The notes beneath the pieces were generated by a model, which saw nothing but the letters and a program-made list of their open reading frames with translations, made no database searches and was not told the origin of the DNA. DNA of 64,000 bases, taken from assembly GCA_001829315.1 (NCBI GenBank), contig MIAY01000008.1:1-64000 (forward strand), given 5' to 3'. This stretch comes from Spirochaetes bacterium GWE1_32_154 (GTDB taxonomy: Bacteria; Spirochaetota; GWE2-31-10). The translations under genes and the position numbers were made by a program. Every line of letters begins with the position of its first letter. Position 1 is the stretch's first letter. Shown here piece by piece: positions 17,867 to 27,881 of the stretch.

Positions 17867-18907
17867 ATGAAATTATACCATGAAACAATACATGCAATCA
17901 AACCTCTCAATACACAGGCAATGGAAGAAGCGCAAAAACGACTTGATTACCTGCTTAAACCGCAGGGAAGTCTTGGTAAACTCGAATCTATAGCAAAACA
18001 ATTATCAGGAATTACAGGTAATATCCATAATCACATTGAAAAAAAAGCAATCGTCATCGGGTGCAGTGATAACGGTGTGTATGAGGAGGGGATTGCGTCA
18101 TTTCCCCAGTCGGTAAGTACACTCATTGCCGGGACAATGGTAACAGGCTTATCCGGTGTTGCTGTATTAGCAAACCATGCAGGTGCTATACTCAAAGTAA
18201 TTGACGTAGGACTTGTAACTGATGTAGAAAATGATGCAATTATAAACAGAAAAATCAGAAGAGGCACTCATAATATTCGTAAAACCGCTGCTATGACTAA
18301 AGACGAGGCTATACGCGCAATAGAAATCGGCATAGAAGAAACCAATGTCTTAATTGGCAGCGGTTACAATCTTATAGGAACAGGTGAAGTCGGAATCGGC
18401 AACACAACAACATCCAGTGCAATTTTATATGCATTAACCGGTTGTGATATAGATTCTGTAGTCGGTCGCGGGGCAGGTTTAACCGATGAAGCATTTGCCA
18501 ATAAAAAGAAAGTTGTTATGGATGCAGTACAAATCAACAAACCTGATAGAAATGACCCTATTGATGTGCTGTCAAAATTAGGCGGTTTTGATATCGCCTG
18601 CATGACCGGAGTGTATCTTGCCTGCGCCGCAAAAAAAATACCGGTTGTCATTGATGGTTTTATTTCGGGAGTGGCTGCCGTATTAGCGCACAAAATACAT
18701 TCTGATACCGTTGGTTATATGATATCATCTCATGGAACTGAAGAGCCGGGCGGAAAAATAATCAATACTCTTCTTGGTTTAGAGCCGATGTTGTATATGA
18801 ATATGAGACTGGGCGAAGGAACCGGTGCAGCCCTTGCATTTTCAATAATCGAAGCAGCAACAGCTATGATGAATAATATGGGAACATTTGGAGATATTGG
18901 TTTATGA
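17867..18907 (+). CDS. cobT: Nicotinate-nucleotide-dimethylbenzimidazole phosphoribosyltransferase CobT
   Basis: Makes the alpha-ribazole phosphate used as the lower ligand of cobamides. The opening (KRLDYLLKPQGSLGKLE), GNTTTSSA and the closing MRLGEGTGAALAF are typical. With this start the catalytic glutamate is residue 317, the same number as in the well-studied Salmonella enzyme. AAGGAAA precedes the ATG. An in-frame GTG at 17801 lacks a good site and is rejected. First gene of the riboswitch-controlled operon; its last codons overlap cobQ (ATGA). Confidence 0.93.
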   Translation: MKLYHETIHAIKPLNTQAMEEAQKRLDYLLKPQGSLGKLESIAKQLSGITGNIHNHIEKKAIVIGCSDNGVYEEGIASFPQSVSTLIAGTMVTGLSGVAVLANHAGAILKVIDVGLVTDVENDAIINRKIRRGTHNIRKTAAMTKDEAIRAIEIGIEETNVLIGSGYNLIGTGEVGIGNTTTSSAILYALTGCDIDSVVGRGAGLTDEAFANKKKVVMDAVQINKPDRNDPIDVLSKLGGFDIACMTGVYLACAAKKIPVVIDGFISGVAAVLAHKIHSDTVGYMISSHGTEEPGGKIINTLLGLEPMLYMNMRLGEGTGAALAFSIIEAATAMMNNMGTFGDIGL

Positions 18908-20397
18908 GTTCAATAATGATACAGGGTACATGTTCATCTGCCGGAAAAAGTCTTGTAGTAACAGCATTATGCCGGATATTTCAACAGGACGGATACAAAG
19001 TCGCTCCGTTTAAATCACAGAATATGGCTCTTAATTCCTATGTCACAATAGAAGGTTTTGAAATGGGAAGAGCTCAAGCCGTTCAGGCTGAGGCTGCCGG
19101 CATTATTCCGCATGTATCCATGAATCCGGTTCTCATAAAACCGACATCAGATATGAAATCACAAATCATAGTCGAGGGGAAAGTCCTTCGTTCAATGGAA
19201 GTTATGGATTATTATGCATACAAAAAGAAACTCAAAAAAATTATACAGAAGAATTATCAAAAAGTATCAGATCAATATGAGTTAGTCGTCATAGAAGGGG
19301 CGGGTAGTCCGGCTGAAATAAACTTAAAAAAAAATGATCTTGTCAATATGGGCATGGCTAAAATTGCCAATGCAAATGTACTGATTGTCGGTGATATTGA
19401 CAAAGGCGGCGTTTTTGCTTCACTTGTCGGAACAATAAAACTTCTTAGCCGTGAAGAACGAAAAAGAGTTAAAGGTGTTATTATAAATAAATTTCGTGGT
19501 GACATTGCATTGCTTCAACCCGGTCTGGCTATGCTTGAAAAAATTATAAAAATCCCGGTAGTTGGAGTAATTCCGTTTCTGGATATTGATATTGAGGATG
19601 AGGATTCGGTAACCGAAAGGCTTGTTTATAAAAAAAAGACTAAAAGTACTGAAATAATTGACATCGTTATTATTAAATTCCCGTATATGTCTAATTATAC
19701 CGATTTTAACCCGTTTAATCAGTATGAAGATGTTACAATACGATATGTTGAATCAGTTGATCAATTCGGGCAACCGGATATTATCATTTTACCGGGGACA
19801 AAAAATACAATACATGATTTACAGTATATAAAGAAAACCGGTATATTTGATAAAATAATACAATCATCAGATGAAGGCACAATTATATTCGGAATCTGCG
19901 GGGGCTATCAGATGATGGGGGCATCCGTTGCTGATCCTTATGGTATCGAAGGTGATGTTCGATTTGAAACCGGCTTATCATTTTTTGCTATGGAAACGAC
20001 AATGCAAAGGGAAAAAATAACTGCTCAGGTAACAGGTATAGTCAGGGGAATGAGCAATGAATTGTCCCGATTAAACGGGATAGAGCTAAAAGGGTATGAA
20101 ATACATATGGGAACATCAGTTTATACCGGTAATCAGGGCTTTATTGATAGTAATGGTGAATTAACAGGCAGTTTTAATGAAAATATTATAGGTACCTATA
20201 TGCATGGTGTTTTTGATACGGCGTTATTCACCCGGACAATATTAAATTGTATCAGAAAGAAAAAGGGGTATACCATGCGTGAAAACGAAATCTCATACCG
20301 GGAATATAAAGAAGATCAATACAATACATTAGCTGAAAAAGTACGAAGTGCTCTTGATATCGATTTGATTTACAGGATTATACATGCTGATAATTAA
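18904..20397 (+). CDS. cobQ: Cobyric acid synthase CobQ
   Basis: Glutamine-dependent amidation of adenosylcobyrinic acid diamide at side chains b, d, e and g. N-terminal dethiobiotin-synthetase-like ATPase domain: QGTCSSAGKS and PFKSQNMALNSYVT. C-terminal class I glutamine amidotransferase-like domain: GICGGYQMMG with Cys332 as nucleophile and a GTYMHGVFD histidine motif. 497 residues is the family length. The start overlaps cobT by four bases and the end overlaps cbiB by 14, which suggests translational coupling. Confidence 0.94.
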   Translation: MSSIMIQGTCSSAGKSLVVTALCRIFQQDGYKVAPFKSQNMALNSYVTIEGFEMGRAQAVQAEAAGIIPHVSMNPVLIKPTSDMKSQIIVEGKVLRSMEVMDYYAYKKKLKKIIQKNYQKVSDQYELVVIEGAGSPAEINLKKNDLVNMGMAKIANANVLIVGDIDKGGVFASLVGTIKLLSREERKRVKGVIINKFRGDIALLQPGLAMLEKIIKIPVVGVIPFLDIDIEDEDSVTERLVYKKKTKSTEIIDIVIIKFPYMSNYTDFNPFNQYEDVTIRYVESVDQFGQPDIIILPGTKNTIHDLQYIKKTGIFDKIIQSSDEGTIIFGICGGYQMMGASVADPYGIEGDVRFETGLSFFAMETTMQREKITAQVTGIVRGMSNELSRLNGIELKGYEIHMGTSVYTGNQGFIDSNGELTGSFNENIIGTYMHGVFDTALFTRTILNCIRKKKGYTMRENEISYREYKEDQYNTLAEKVRSALDIDLIYRIIHADN

Positions 20398-21298
20398 ACT
20401 CATAATAGCGTATTTACTGGATTGTATATTCGGAGACCCTCAGAACTTTCCTCATCCGGTGAGATTCATCGGCAGGTTAATAAATGCTCTTGAAAAAATA
20501 AAAATACCATTCAATGCAAAAATACGCGGTTTTTTCATACTGCTTCTCGTGTGTGCGATTACTTATTGGGTTACTCTGGCAATTGCAAGTATTCACGTTA
20601 TTTTTGAAATAATTTTATTATATACAGTTTTTGCAACAAAATCATTAGCAACTGAAGGCTCAATTATTTTTAATCTGTTAAAAAAAGGTGAACTTGAAAA
20701 AGCAAGAAATGCTCTGCGTTTTATTGTTTCAAGAGATACTGAAACATTAAATCAAAACGAAGTAATACGGGCAACTGTTGAAACAATAAGTGAAAATATT
20801 AATGATGGTATAATTGCACCACTATTTTTTTTGTTACTGGGTGGGTTACCGCTTGCAATGGTTTTTAAAGCGGTAAGTACGCTTGATTCCATGATCGGGT
20901 ATAAAAATGAAAAATATCATGATTTAGGATATTTTTCTGCAAAAACTGATGACATTTTAAATTATATCCCCGCACGACTTACCGGGTTTGTTATTATCCC
21001 GTTAGCGGTTATTGTTATCGGTAAAAACCCGCTACGTTCACTGCAGGCAGTCATAAAATTCAGACATAATCACGAGAGTCCTAATTCTGCACATGGTGAA
21101 GCCGCTGTTGCCGGGGCATTGGGTATCAGGCTGGGAGGACTCACTATCTATGACGGGAAAATCGAGCAGAAACCCTATATCGGTTGGAATAAAAAAGAAC
21201 TTCATTTTTACGATATTCAGAACACAGTGCATATTTCCTGGATTTCATCGCTCATAGCATTTTGTATCGTCATTGGTATATTAATGGTGGTCACATGA
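20384..21298 (+). CDS. cbiB: Adenosylcobinamide-phosphate synthase CbiB
   Basis: Membrane enzyme that joins adenosylcobyric acid to aminopropanol phosphate or ethanolamine phosphate. LDCIFGDPQNFPHPVRFIG near the N-terminus, TISENINDGIIAPLF and NSAHGEAAVAGALGIRLGG are conserved signatures. Several hydrophobic segments are visible (about 45-85, 140-165, 200-215, 280-304). 304 residues is normal. It lies between cobQ and the threonine-phosphate decarboxylase-like gene, which supplies its aminopropanol-phosphate substrate. Confidence 0.93.
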   Translation: MLIIKLIIAYLLDCIFGDPQNFPHPVRFIGRLINALEKIKIPFNAKIRGFFILLLVCAITYWVTLAIASIHVIFEIILLYTVFATKSLATEGSIIFNLLKKGELEKARNALRFIVSRDTETLNQNEVIRATVETISENINDGIIAPLFFLLLGGLPLAMVFKAVSTLDSMIGYKNEKYHDLGYFSAKTDDILNYIPARLTGFVIIPLAVIVIGKNPLRSLQAVIKFRHNHESPNSAHGEAAVAGALGIRLGGLTIYDGKIEQKPYIGWNKKELHFYDIQNTVHISWISSLIAFCIVIGILMVVT

Positions 21299-22365
21299 AC
21301 AGTATTCATGGAGACAGTCTCATTCGAATAGCAGAACAAAATCAGTTATCACATCAGCAGTATACCGATTTTAGCTGTAATATTAACCCGTTAAAACATC
21401 CCGATGGGTTTCAAGAGCATCTGATCAGCACATTATCAGAAATTCGTTTGTATCCCGATAGTGAATATACAAAACTAAAACAGCTTTTAGGCAGATATTC
21501 CGGGTATCCGGTTGAATATTGTATTCCTGCAAATGGCGGTATAGAGGCATTGTATTATTATAGTTTGTATGCATTGTATAAGAAAGTACTCATTGTAAGT
21601 CCGACCTTTTCAGAATACGAAAGAATGTTGTCAAATCGCGGTGCTGATATACATTATTTCATGCTGCGTGAAGAGAATAATTTTATAGTGGATGTTGATT
21701 CTTTGTATGATGAAGCTGAAAAAGGATATGATCTTGTCGTTTTATGTAACCCGAATAATCCTACCGGAACAATGCTTTCCCCGGTCAAACTTGATTCATT
21801 TATTCAAAAAATTAAGGGGATTAACGTTAATCTGTTATTGGATGAATCTTTTATCGAGTTCACCGGTGAAGGAAATAGAAAAACTGTATATTCCGATAAC
21901 GTTTTTGTTATACGGTCACTGACAAAGTTTTTCGGCATCCCCGGATTACGCGCGGGTTTTGGCGTAACGTCAAATAGAGAGCTTACTGTACAAATAAACA
22001 ATAGTATTCCGCCATGGAATGTTAATTGTATTGCCCGGAGGGCGTGTGAATATCTGCTTGAAAATGAGAAATTTATAGATGATTCATTTGAAAATATACA
22101 AAATGAAAAAGCTTTTTGTATATCACGTTTAGAGGAGATTAAAGAAATAACCGTTTTTCCGTCATCAGCAAATTTTTTATTATTGAAACTTTCCGGTGTA
22201 TTTAAAAAGGATGAACTAATACGGTATTTGCACAATCGATTAATTATAGTGCGGGATTGTGCATCTTTTCGTGGTTTAGAGAACGGTTATATTCGCATTG
22301 CCGTTAAAAATCGCCGGGATAATCTGTTATTATTAGAGGCGTTATCAGATTTTAAAAAGCTCTAA
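21295..22365 (+). CDS. cobD: Threonine-phosphate decarboxylase-like aminotransferase CobD
   Basis: Fold-type I PLP enzyme like histidinol-phosphate aminotransferase. In a cobalamin operon next to cbiB the expected reaction is decarboxylation of L-threonine phosphate to aminopropanol phosphate. The opening FSCNINPLKHPDG, NPNNPTG, and Lys211 in SLTKFFGIPGLRAGFG (PLP Schiff base, phosphate-binding arginine) are visible. Start 21295 forms an ATGA overlap with cbiB; the in-frame ATG at 21262 lies deep inside cbiB and is rejected. Last gene of the operon. cobU and cobS, needed to finish the cofactor, are not in this window. Confidence 0.88.
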   Translation: MNSIHGDSLIRIAEQNQLSHQQYTDFSCNINPLKHPDGFQEHLISTLSEIRLYPDSEYTKLKQLLGRYSGYPVEYCIPANGGIEALYYYSLYALYKKVLIVSPTFSEYERMLSNRGADIHYFMLREENNFIVDVDSLYDEAEKGYDLVVLCNPNNPTGTMLSPVKLDSFIQKIKGINVNLLLDESFIEFTGEGNRKTVYSDNVFVIRSLTKFFGIPGLRAGFGVTSNRELTVQINNSIPPWNVNCIARRACEYLLENEKFIDDSFENIQNEKAFCISRLEEIKEITVFPSSANFLLLKLSGVFKKDELIRYLHNRLIIVRDCASFRGLENGYIRIAVKNRRDNLLLLEALSDFKKL

Positions 22366-22372
22366 TGAGGCT

Positions 22373-23464
22373 CTAATGATATAAAATAAAAAACCTCACT
22401 TTATTGATAATTCTTCCAATAAACGATCTGATAAAAATATTTTTTAACAGGTTAACAGGTTTAGCAGCACATTGTTTTACATGAATGTTTTCTTTATTCT
22501 CGGTTATTAGGCAATCTCCGGTGAAATTTTTCTTATTCAGCAGATAATTAAGATATAATCTGCCTTCATTATATGAGTTAAACCCTTTTGATGCAAAGTC
22601 GGGAAATACTTTTGATATTTGCCCTATTGTACTGAGTAATGCCTGATAGTATGGGGTATAAATAAAATCTGCAATATCCTTTGATAAATCGTAGGTGTGA
22701 GCTAAACCGAAACCTTCTTTATAGAGTTTAAACTTATGAAAATGGTAAAAAATCACTTTATTGTGTTCTTTAGTTTGCTTATTGCATTGAAACAAAACAT
22801 TCTGATTCTGTTCGTATGTAAATGACTGGACATTCCACGGTGCAACACCGCCACCGGTATTGTGCATTACATGAATGCCTTCAAATAAACTATTCCATTG
22901 ATCAAGATATTTCTGGTCACCAAACTTTCCGTCTTCACTTCTGTCATAGCACCACTCAAGACAGCGGCTTCGCCACCAGTCTAACACTTTGCGTCCATTT
23001 ACATCATTTTTGAAATACATAAACTGAACATTATATATGCCGAAAAACACATAATGTTTATACGGTGCTGAAAAACGGTGTTCTGTTATCATCACTGAAT
23101 GATTTTTTGCTTCATCAAGTAAAACGCCCGGGTCACTAAAGAAATATAAATCAGCATCAAGATAGGTACATTCAGGTTCATTAAAAGTATTAAGAACATA
23201 TAAAATCACCGATGATGTTGAAGTCCAGCAGTATTCCGCTTTTGTTCTGCCTTTTTTTGCCTCTAATAATTCTATATCTTCAAATTGATTGAGTGATATC
23301 GGGATTATTTCCGGGAAATTAAGTTGTAACAAGCCGTTATACGTGTAATCATCAAAACAAACAATATATAATCTAAAGTCAGCGGTATTTTTTTTTAAAG
23401 AATTATACATTGTCAGTCCGCGTGAAAAGTAATGTGAGTCAAACAATGTACAGAAAATTTGCAT
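22373..23464 (-). CDS. Glycosyltransferase (GT-A, nucleotide-diphospho-sugar type)
   Basis: 363-residue soluble glycosyltransferase. MQIFCTLFDSHYFSRGLTMYNSL is the typical opening of GT8-like and related GT-A enzymes, and CTYLDADLYFFSDP carries the metal-binding DxD. HNTGGGVAPWN and FYHFHKFKL are further family-like segments. No signal or membrane span. It lies ten bases behind the next glycosyltransferase gene in the same direction, so both probably decorate the same envelope glycan. Acceptor and sugar are unknown. Confidence 0.75.
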   Translation of the reverse strand: MQIFCTLFDSHYFSRGLTMYNSLKKNTADFRLYIVCFDDYTYNGLLQLNFPEIIPISLNQFEDIELLEAKKGRTKAEYCWTSTSSVILYVLNTFNEPECTYLDADLYFFSDPGVLLDEAKNHSVMITEHRFSAPYKHYVFFGIYNVQFMYFKNDVNGRKVLDWWRSRCLEWCYDRSEDGKFGDQKYLDQWNSLFEGIHVMHNTGGGVAPWNVQSFTYEQNQNVLFQCNKQTKEHNKVIFYHFHKFKLYKEGFGLAHTYDLSKDIADFIYTPYYQALLSTIGQISKVFPDFASKGFNSYNEGRLYLNYLLNKKNFTGDCLITENKENIHVKQCAAKPVNLLKNIFIRSFIGRIINKVRFFILYH

Positions 23465-23473
23465 AGTGGGTCC

Positions 23474-24391
23474 TTATTTGAAGAAATGATACAATGGTCT
23501 AAGTATGTTTTTAAGACGGTTTAGCAATCGGATATATAACGGTTTGTCATCCTGCCTGAAATAAGATTCAATTATTTTAATATGCTTTTTATCCGGTTGA
23601 ATGGGACTGATTTTTGTTAATTGTATTTGTTCCTGATAGATATCAAGAAAATTTTCGCCATTGACACAGTGAGTGCCTTCGTTCATTCCAATATTTGCAA
23701 CAAGTGATTTACCCGGATATAATGTGTAACAGTCATTTAAAAAGGCTGATGCATACCATCGTATTGCCCATGAATTATTCTTCCCTTTTATTTGTCTTTC
23801 TAACATATCAGTATAGGAATAGGAATTATTAAAATTAAACTCTTTTGTTAACTTTCTATTTTTAAGTTCATTTAAAAGTTTTAATCCGTCGCTTTCAAAT
23901 AAATCCCACGCTCTTTTCCATGTAGCCCAGCCCCAGCAGTCTGCACCTTTTATAAAGAAAGTCTCAGGAAGTTCTTTTTTTACCGGATAAATAAAACCGT
24001 GAATTGATGCAACTTTCTCTTCATTTTCATACATTTCCAGTGCGTCATTCATATAGGTAAGAAAGTATGGTGATGTTACTAAATCATCTTCGAGAACAAT
24101 TATTCTTGTATATTTATTTACGATTTCTGTCACACCACTAATAATAGATGCAGCTAAACCTTTATTTACTGCACTTTCGATAATTGTAATACTTTTAAAC
24201 CCGGTTATTGTTTTGAGATAATTTCTTACTTCATTTACTTTTTCAATGTCCTTATCGGCTTTTGGTCCGTCAGAAAATATTGTTAAATCAGATTCTTTTG
24301 CCAGCATGTTTTTTGATAGAGCATTTACTGTTTCTTTTGTATTAGTAAGTCTGTTATATACAAATAATGCTATAGGTGCATTCATTTTCAT
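23474..24391 (-). CDS. Glycosyltransferase family 2-like (GNT-I type)
   Basis: 305-residue GT-A glycosyltransferase. APIALFVYNRLTNTKETVNAL at the start, NKGLAASIISGV and IIVLEDDLVTSPYFL, whose EDD is the metal-binding motif, match the group that includes eukaryotic GNT-I-like and bacterial GT2 enzymes. GADCWGWATWKRAW is a conserved acceptor-side segment of this group. An AGGA site precedes the ATG. It forms a two-gene unit with the DxD glycosyltransferase downstream. Confidence 0.8.
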   Translation of the reverse strand: MKMNAPIALFVYNRLTNTKETVNALSKNMLAKESDLTIFSDGPKADKDIEKVNEVRNYLKTITGFKSITIIESAVNKGLAASIISGVTEIVNKYTRIIVLEDDLVTSPYFLTYMNDALEMYENEEKVASIHGFIYPVKKELPETFFIKGADCWGWATWKRAWDLFESDGLKLLNELKNRKLTKEFNFNNSYSYTDMLERQIKGKNNSWAIRWYASAFLNDCYTLYPGKSLVANIGMNEGTHCVNGENFLDIYQEQIQLTKISPIQPDKKHIKIIESYFRQDDKPLYIRLLNRLKNILRPLYHFFK

Positions 24392-24582
24392 AGTTGTATC
24401 CTGATGATTAATTAGAAAATTAAAATATCATAGTTTTATCAAAAAGTAAATCGTAAGACATTTTTTATTAGTATTTATAAGAATCTTCAATTTTGAGATA
24501 TTTTATTGACAATTAACAATGATAACTGATATAAATACTGATTCAGTAACCCTCGGTTTCAAGGTTGATTTATAAAGAAACA

Positions 24583-24620
24583 GATTATCGTACAAGACTT
24601 TGTGGTTTAGTACGATAATC
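24583..24620 (-). terminator. Hairpin after the solute-binding-protein gene
   Basis: GATTATCGTAC and GTACGATAATC form a perfect 11-bp stem with a 16-base loop, seven bases after the stop codon. On the minus strand it is followed by TGTTTC, a weak T tract, so termination may be partial. Confidence 0.6.
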
Positions 24621-24626
24621 ATGTTA

Positions 24627-25397
24627 TTACAGACCATATTCTGATAGTATTTTCTTTAAAGTTCCATCTGATTTCATTCTTTTTAAGATTTCATTGTATT
24701 TGATAATTACTGTATCAATATCCGGGTAGGTTGAGCTTTTTACGAATGTGTTATAATATGGTTTTGATTTAATCGGCTTTGGTAAATAGGCTATTTTGTC
24801 AAGAATCCCTTTCTGTTTTGCTTCATATAATGTTGCCTGAGTATTAAGTGGAACAAGCTCGGTTCTCTTTTTTAGCAATTTTTCAATTTGTATTTCATTA
24901 GCAACTACTGTGTCAAGAGTTAATATGCCCGATTTTGATGCATTCCAGAATTCATCCGTGTAACTGAATCCTTGTGTTGCTCCAATTCGTATTCCCCTTA
25001 AATCTTCATAAGTGTCATATTTATATTTATTTTGATCTTCTTTTCTGTAGAAAAAATTCCATGAAAAGTCAATGTGTGATTCCTCGGCGTAAATAAGATA
25101 TACTTCTCTTTCACTGTTTTTAGAATACGTAAAAACCATATCATAAGGCGAAACCGGTTTTTTCCAGTTACCTTCTAATCGTGTTGAAGCTTCTTCAAGA
25201 ATAACGGTGTATGGAATCTTTAATTCTTTGAAAATGAAATCAACGATGTCAATATCCAACCCTCGATATTGCCCTGAAGAAGTAATCCACCTGTTTGGTT
25301 CTTCCGGAATCCCCGCAATAATTAAATTTCTTGTTTCTGCACATGTGAAGCAGAAACAGGCAAACATGATAAACAGCACTAAATATTTTTTACCCAT
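24627..25397 (-). CDS. Periplasmic solute-binding protein, family 3-like
   Basis: 256-residue exported binding protein. The signal peptide (residues 1-about 20, CFCFTCAE) could be cleaved by either signal peptidase, and the cysteine before AE makes a lipoprotein possible. NRWITSSGQYRGLDIDIVDFIFKEL and the ending ILKRMKSDGTLKKILSEYG are typical of SBP_bac_3. No transporter genes adjoin it. It is divergent from a hybrid histidine kinase, so it may bind a ligand for that sensor. It differs clearly in sequence from the binding protein coupled to hydA. Confidence 0.78.
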   Translation of the reverse strand: MGKKYLVLFIMFACFCFTCAETRNLIIAGIPEEPNRWITSSGQYRGLDIDIVDFIFKELKIPYTVILEEASTRLEGNWKKPVSPYDMVFTYSKNSEREVYLIYAEESHIDFSWNFFYRKEDQNKYKYDTYEDLRGIRIGATQGFSYTDEFWNASKSGILTLDTVVANEIQIEKLLKKRTELVPLNTQATLYEAKQKGILDKIAYLPKPIKSKPYYNTFVKSSTYPDIDTVIIKYNEILKRMKSDGTLKKILSEYGL

Positions 25398-25538
25398 TTT
25401 TTTCCCCTTATAATATTATTATAAAATAATGGTACAAAAAAAAATATATTAATACAATAGATAAAAAAAAATGTATAATTAAGTGAGACTTGATATGAAA
25501 AAGTGTTATTTTTGTATCAGATATAATATGAGGTTAGT

Positions 25539-27758
25539 ATGAAATATAAATCAATTTCATTCAGATTATTAATAATTCTTTTTACAACGGTTACCGTGAT
25601 TCAGATATTTTTTCAGGTAATTAATAGTGTAAGTATTATACATCAGGAAAAGCAACGGTTAGATCAGAATATCGAAGTAATAAAATCATTATTTCTTAAT
25701 AATCTTGAAACTCCGCTTTATAATTTTGATAAAAAACAGATAAAAAAAATAACTGATAATGTTTTCATTTATAAAGAAATTATCGGTGTTGAAGTTGGTG
25801 AAAATGGTAATTTGCAAATAGCTCAATATAGAAATCCGGTAACCGGTAAGCTCACAGATACGCTTCAATCAGAATATATGTATAAGCATTTTAAAGATGA
25901 TATAATAAGTAATGATGTTTTTCTTGCAACGATAACTATTTATGTAACTGATCATTTCATACAGCAACGATTAAAAAGCTATTTCTATAATTTTCTTATT
26001 TCAACATTATTTTTACTTTCCATAATTTTATCAATAACTGTTATATCAATTAATCGAATCCTTAATACACCGCTTAAAAGTATTATGGCTACGATTGATA
26101 TGATTAGTAAAGGTTCGTATGATTTGGATTACTCTGTGTATCATTGTCATGAACTTTCAAATATTGATAATTCTATTGTTACTATGAGTAAAACTATTAA
26201 AAACAGAGAAAGTGATTTACTGAATTCGAGAAATGAAATTAGAGAACTTCAACAATATTTAAATTATATTATTGAGTCTCTTCCATCGATGATTATCTCT
26301 GTTAATGAAAATAATGAAATAACTCAATGGAATAAAGCGACCGCTAATTTTACCGGAATTGAAAGTCTAAATGCAATTGGCACAAATATATTTGATACAT
26401 TAGAATTTATTGAAAAATTTAAAAAGACTTTATTTGATGTTTCCAATAATCATTCCGCAATTGAGTTTATCAGGCAGTCAGGGATAATACATGATAATAA
26501 GATTTTTTTTAATATCGGAATATATCCTTTGCATGCATTATCAATTAAGGGGTGTGTTCTTAGAATTGATGATATAACAGAGTTTGAGTTAAAAGAACAA
26601 CAACTTCAACAGACCCAGAAAATTGATATGATAGGTGTTTTAGCCGGTGGTTTGGCACATGATTTTAATAATGTACTTGGAGCGATTTGCGGAACTATGA
26701 GCTTAATAGATATTAAATTAAAAAGACCTGAGGTTGATATACAGGAAATTCGGGAATTATTAGGAATTGTAAGTGATGCTACGAAAAGATCAATTGATAT
26801 GGTACAGCAATTGTTGTTTCTTTCAAGAAAACAGGAAAAAACTCTAATGAAAATTGATATAAACCAGGTTATAAAAAATGTTGAGAAATTATGTGATAAT
26901 ACTTTTGAAAAGAATGTGACTAAACAATATAATTATTTAAGCGAACCTGCGGTCGTTTTAGGTGATAACACGAGCCTTCAACAAGTCTTTTTGAATCTAT
27001 TTATAAACGCTTACCACGCAATGACAATTATGCGTGAAGATCAAAATAATAAAAATATTTTGTTTATGGATATTAAGAAAGTTGTCGCTGATAAATATTT
27101 TATAAAAACGCATATTGAAGCTAAGAATATTGAGTATGTTCATATTAGTATAAGAGATACCGGTGTCGGTATGGATCAGAAGATAATAGCAAAAATCTTT
27201 GATCCTTTTTTTAGTACCAAGCCTGAAGGAAAAGGAACCGGGTTAGGGTTAAGTATTGTTTATACTATTGTTAAACAACATGAGGGGTTTATTGATGTCT
27301 ACTCGGAAAAAGGGATTGGAACAACATTTAATATATATTTACCTTTGTTACATACTTCTGTATCAGAAATGTTAAATAATGAAGAAGTGGTAATTAAAGG
27401 TTCCGGTAAAGTTCTTGTTATTGATGATGATGAATATTTAAGGGTTATTGCTCAAATGATGCTGGAAGAATGCGGGTATTCGGTACAAACTGCTTGTATT
27501 GGAAGTGAAGGTGTGGAAATATATAAAAATAACAGGGATATACAATTAGTATTACTTGATATGAATATGCCTGAGAAATCAGGTAAAGAGGTTTTTGATG
27601 ATTTATTAGCAATAAATCCCGCAATTAAAGTTATTATTACAAGCGGGTTTTCTGCTGATAAAAGAATAGATGAAACTTTGAAAAATGGTGCCGTTGAATT
27701 TTTGCATAAACCATATTCAATAAAACAATTATCTGAAACAGTCAGAAAATTTATCTGA
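25539..27758 (+). CDS. Hybrid sensor histidine kinase with receiver domain
   Basis: 739-residue membrane kinase. Transmembrane helices at about 8-30 and 148-170 enclose a short extracytoplasmic sensor. A HAMP-like linker (about 170-230), a PAS domain (about 235-355, SMIISVNENNEITQWNKAT), a HisKA-like segment with His374 in GGLAHDFNN, an ATPase domain (DTGVGMD, FDPFFSTKPEGKGTGLGLS) and a C-terminal receiver with Asp674 (LLDMNMPE) follow. The HDFNN variant is common in hybrid kinases. No output regulator gene is nearby. Divergent from a periplasmic binding protein, a likely ligand-sensing partner by inference only. Confidence 0.9.
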   Translation: MKYKSISFRLLIILFTTVTVIQIFFQVINSVSIIHQEKQRLDQNIEVIKSLFLNNLETPLYNFDKKQIKKITDNVFIYKEIIGVEVGENGNLQIAQYRNPVTGKLTDTLQSEYMYKHFKDDIISNDVFLATITIYVTDHFIQQRLKSYFYNFLISTLFLLSIILSITVISINRILNTPLKSIMATIDMISKGSYDLDYSVYHCHELSNIDNSIVTMSKTIKNRESDLLNSRNEIRELQQYLNYIIESLPSMIISVNENNEITQWNKATANFTGIESLNAIGTNIFDTLEFIEKFKKTLFDVSNNHSAIEFIRQSGIIHDNKIFFNIGIYPLHALSIKGCVLRIDDITEFELKEQQLQQTQKIDMIGVLAGGLAHDFNNVLGAICGTMSLIDIKLKRPEVDIQEIRELLGIVSDATKRSIDMVQQLLFLSRKQEKTLMKIDINQVIKNVEKLCDNTFEKNVTKQYNYLSEPAVVLGDNTSLQQVFLNLFINAYHAMTIMREDQNNKNILFMDIKKVVADKYFIKTHIEAKNIEYVHISIRDTGVGMDQKIIAKIFDPFFSTKPEGKGTGLGLSIVYTIVKQHEGFIDVYSEKGIGTTFNIYLPLLHTSVSEMLNNEEVVIKGSGKVLVIDDDEYLRVIAQMMLEECGYSVQTACIGSEGVEIYKNNRDIQLVLLDMNMPEKSGKEVFDDLLAINPAIKVIITSGFSADKRIDETLKNGAVEFLHKPYSIKQLSETVRKFI

Positions 27759-27789
27759 TGTTAAGAGGTGAATCAACTAAAAATGTTCA

Positions 27790-27818
27790 TTGACAAACCA
27801 TTATAACTTTTGTAAAAC
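27790..27818 (+). promoter_or_regulatory. Probable promoter of the smc operon
   Basis: TTGACA at 27790-27795, a 17-base spacer and TAAAAC at 27813-27818. A similar TTGACA / 17 / TAAAAC pair precedes lolA. Confidence 0.45.
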
Positions 27819-27881
27819 TAAACGTTACATTAAGCTCATATAAAAAAGTATAATTCGTTTAAATCGGGGTGTGGTAATTAG

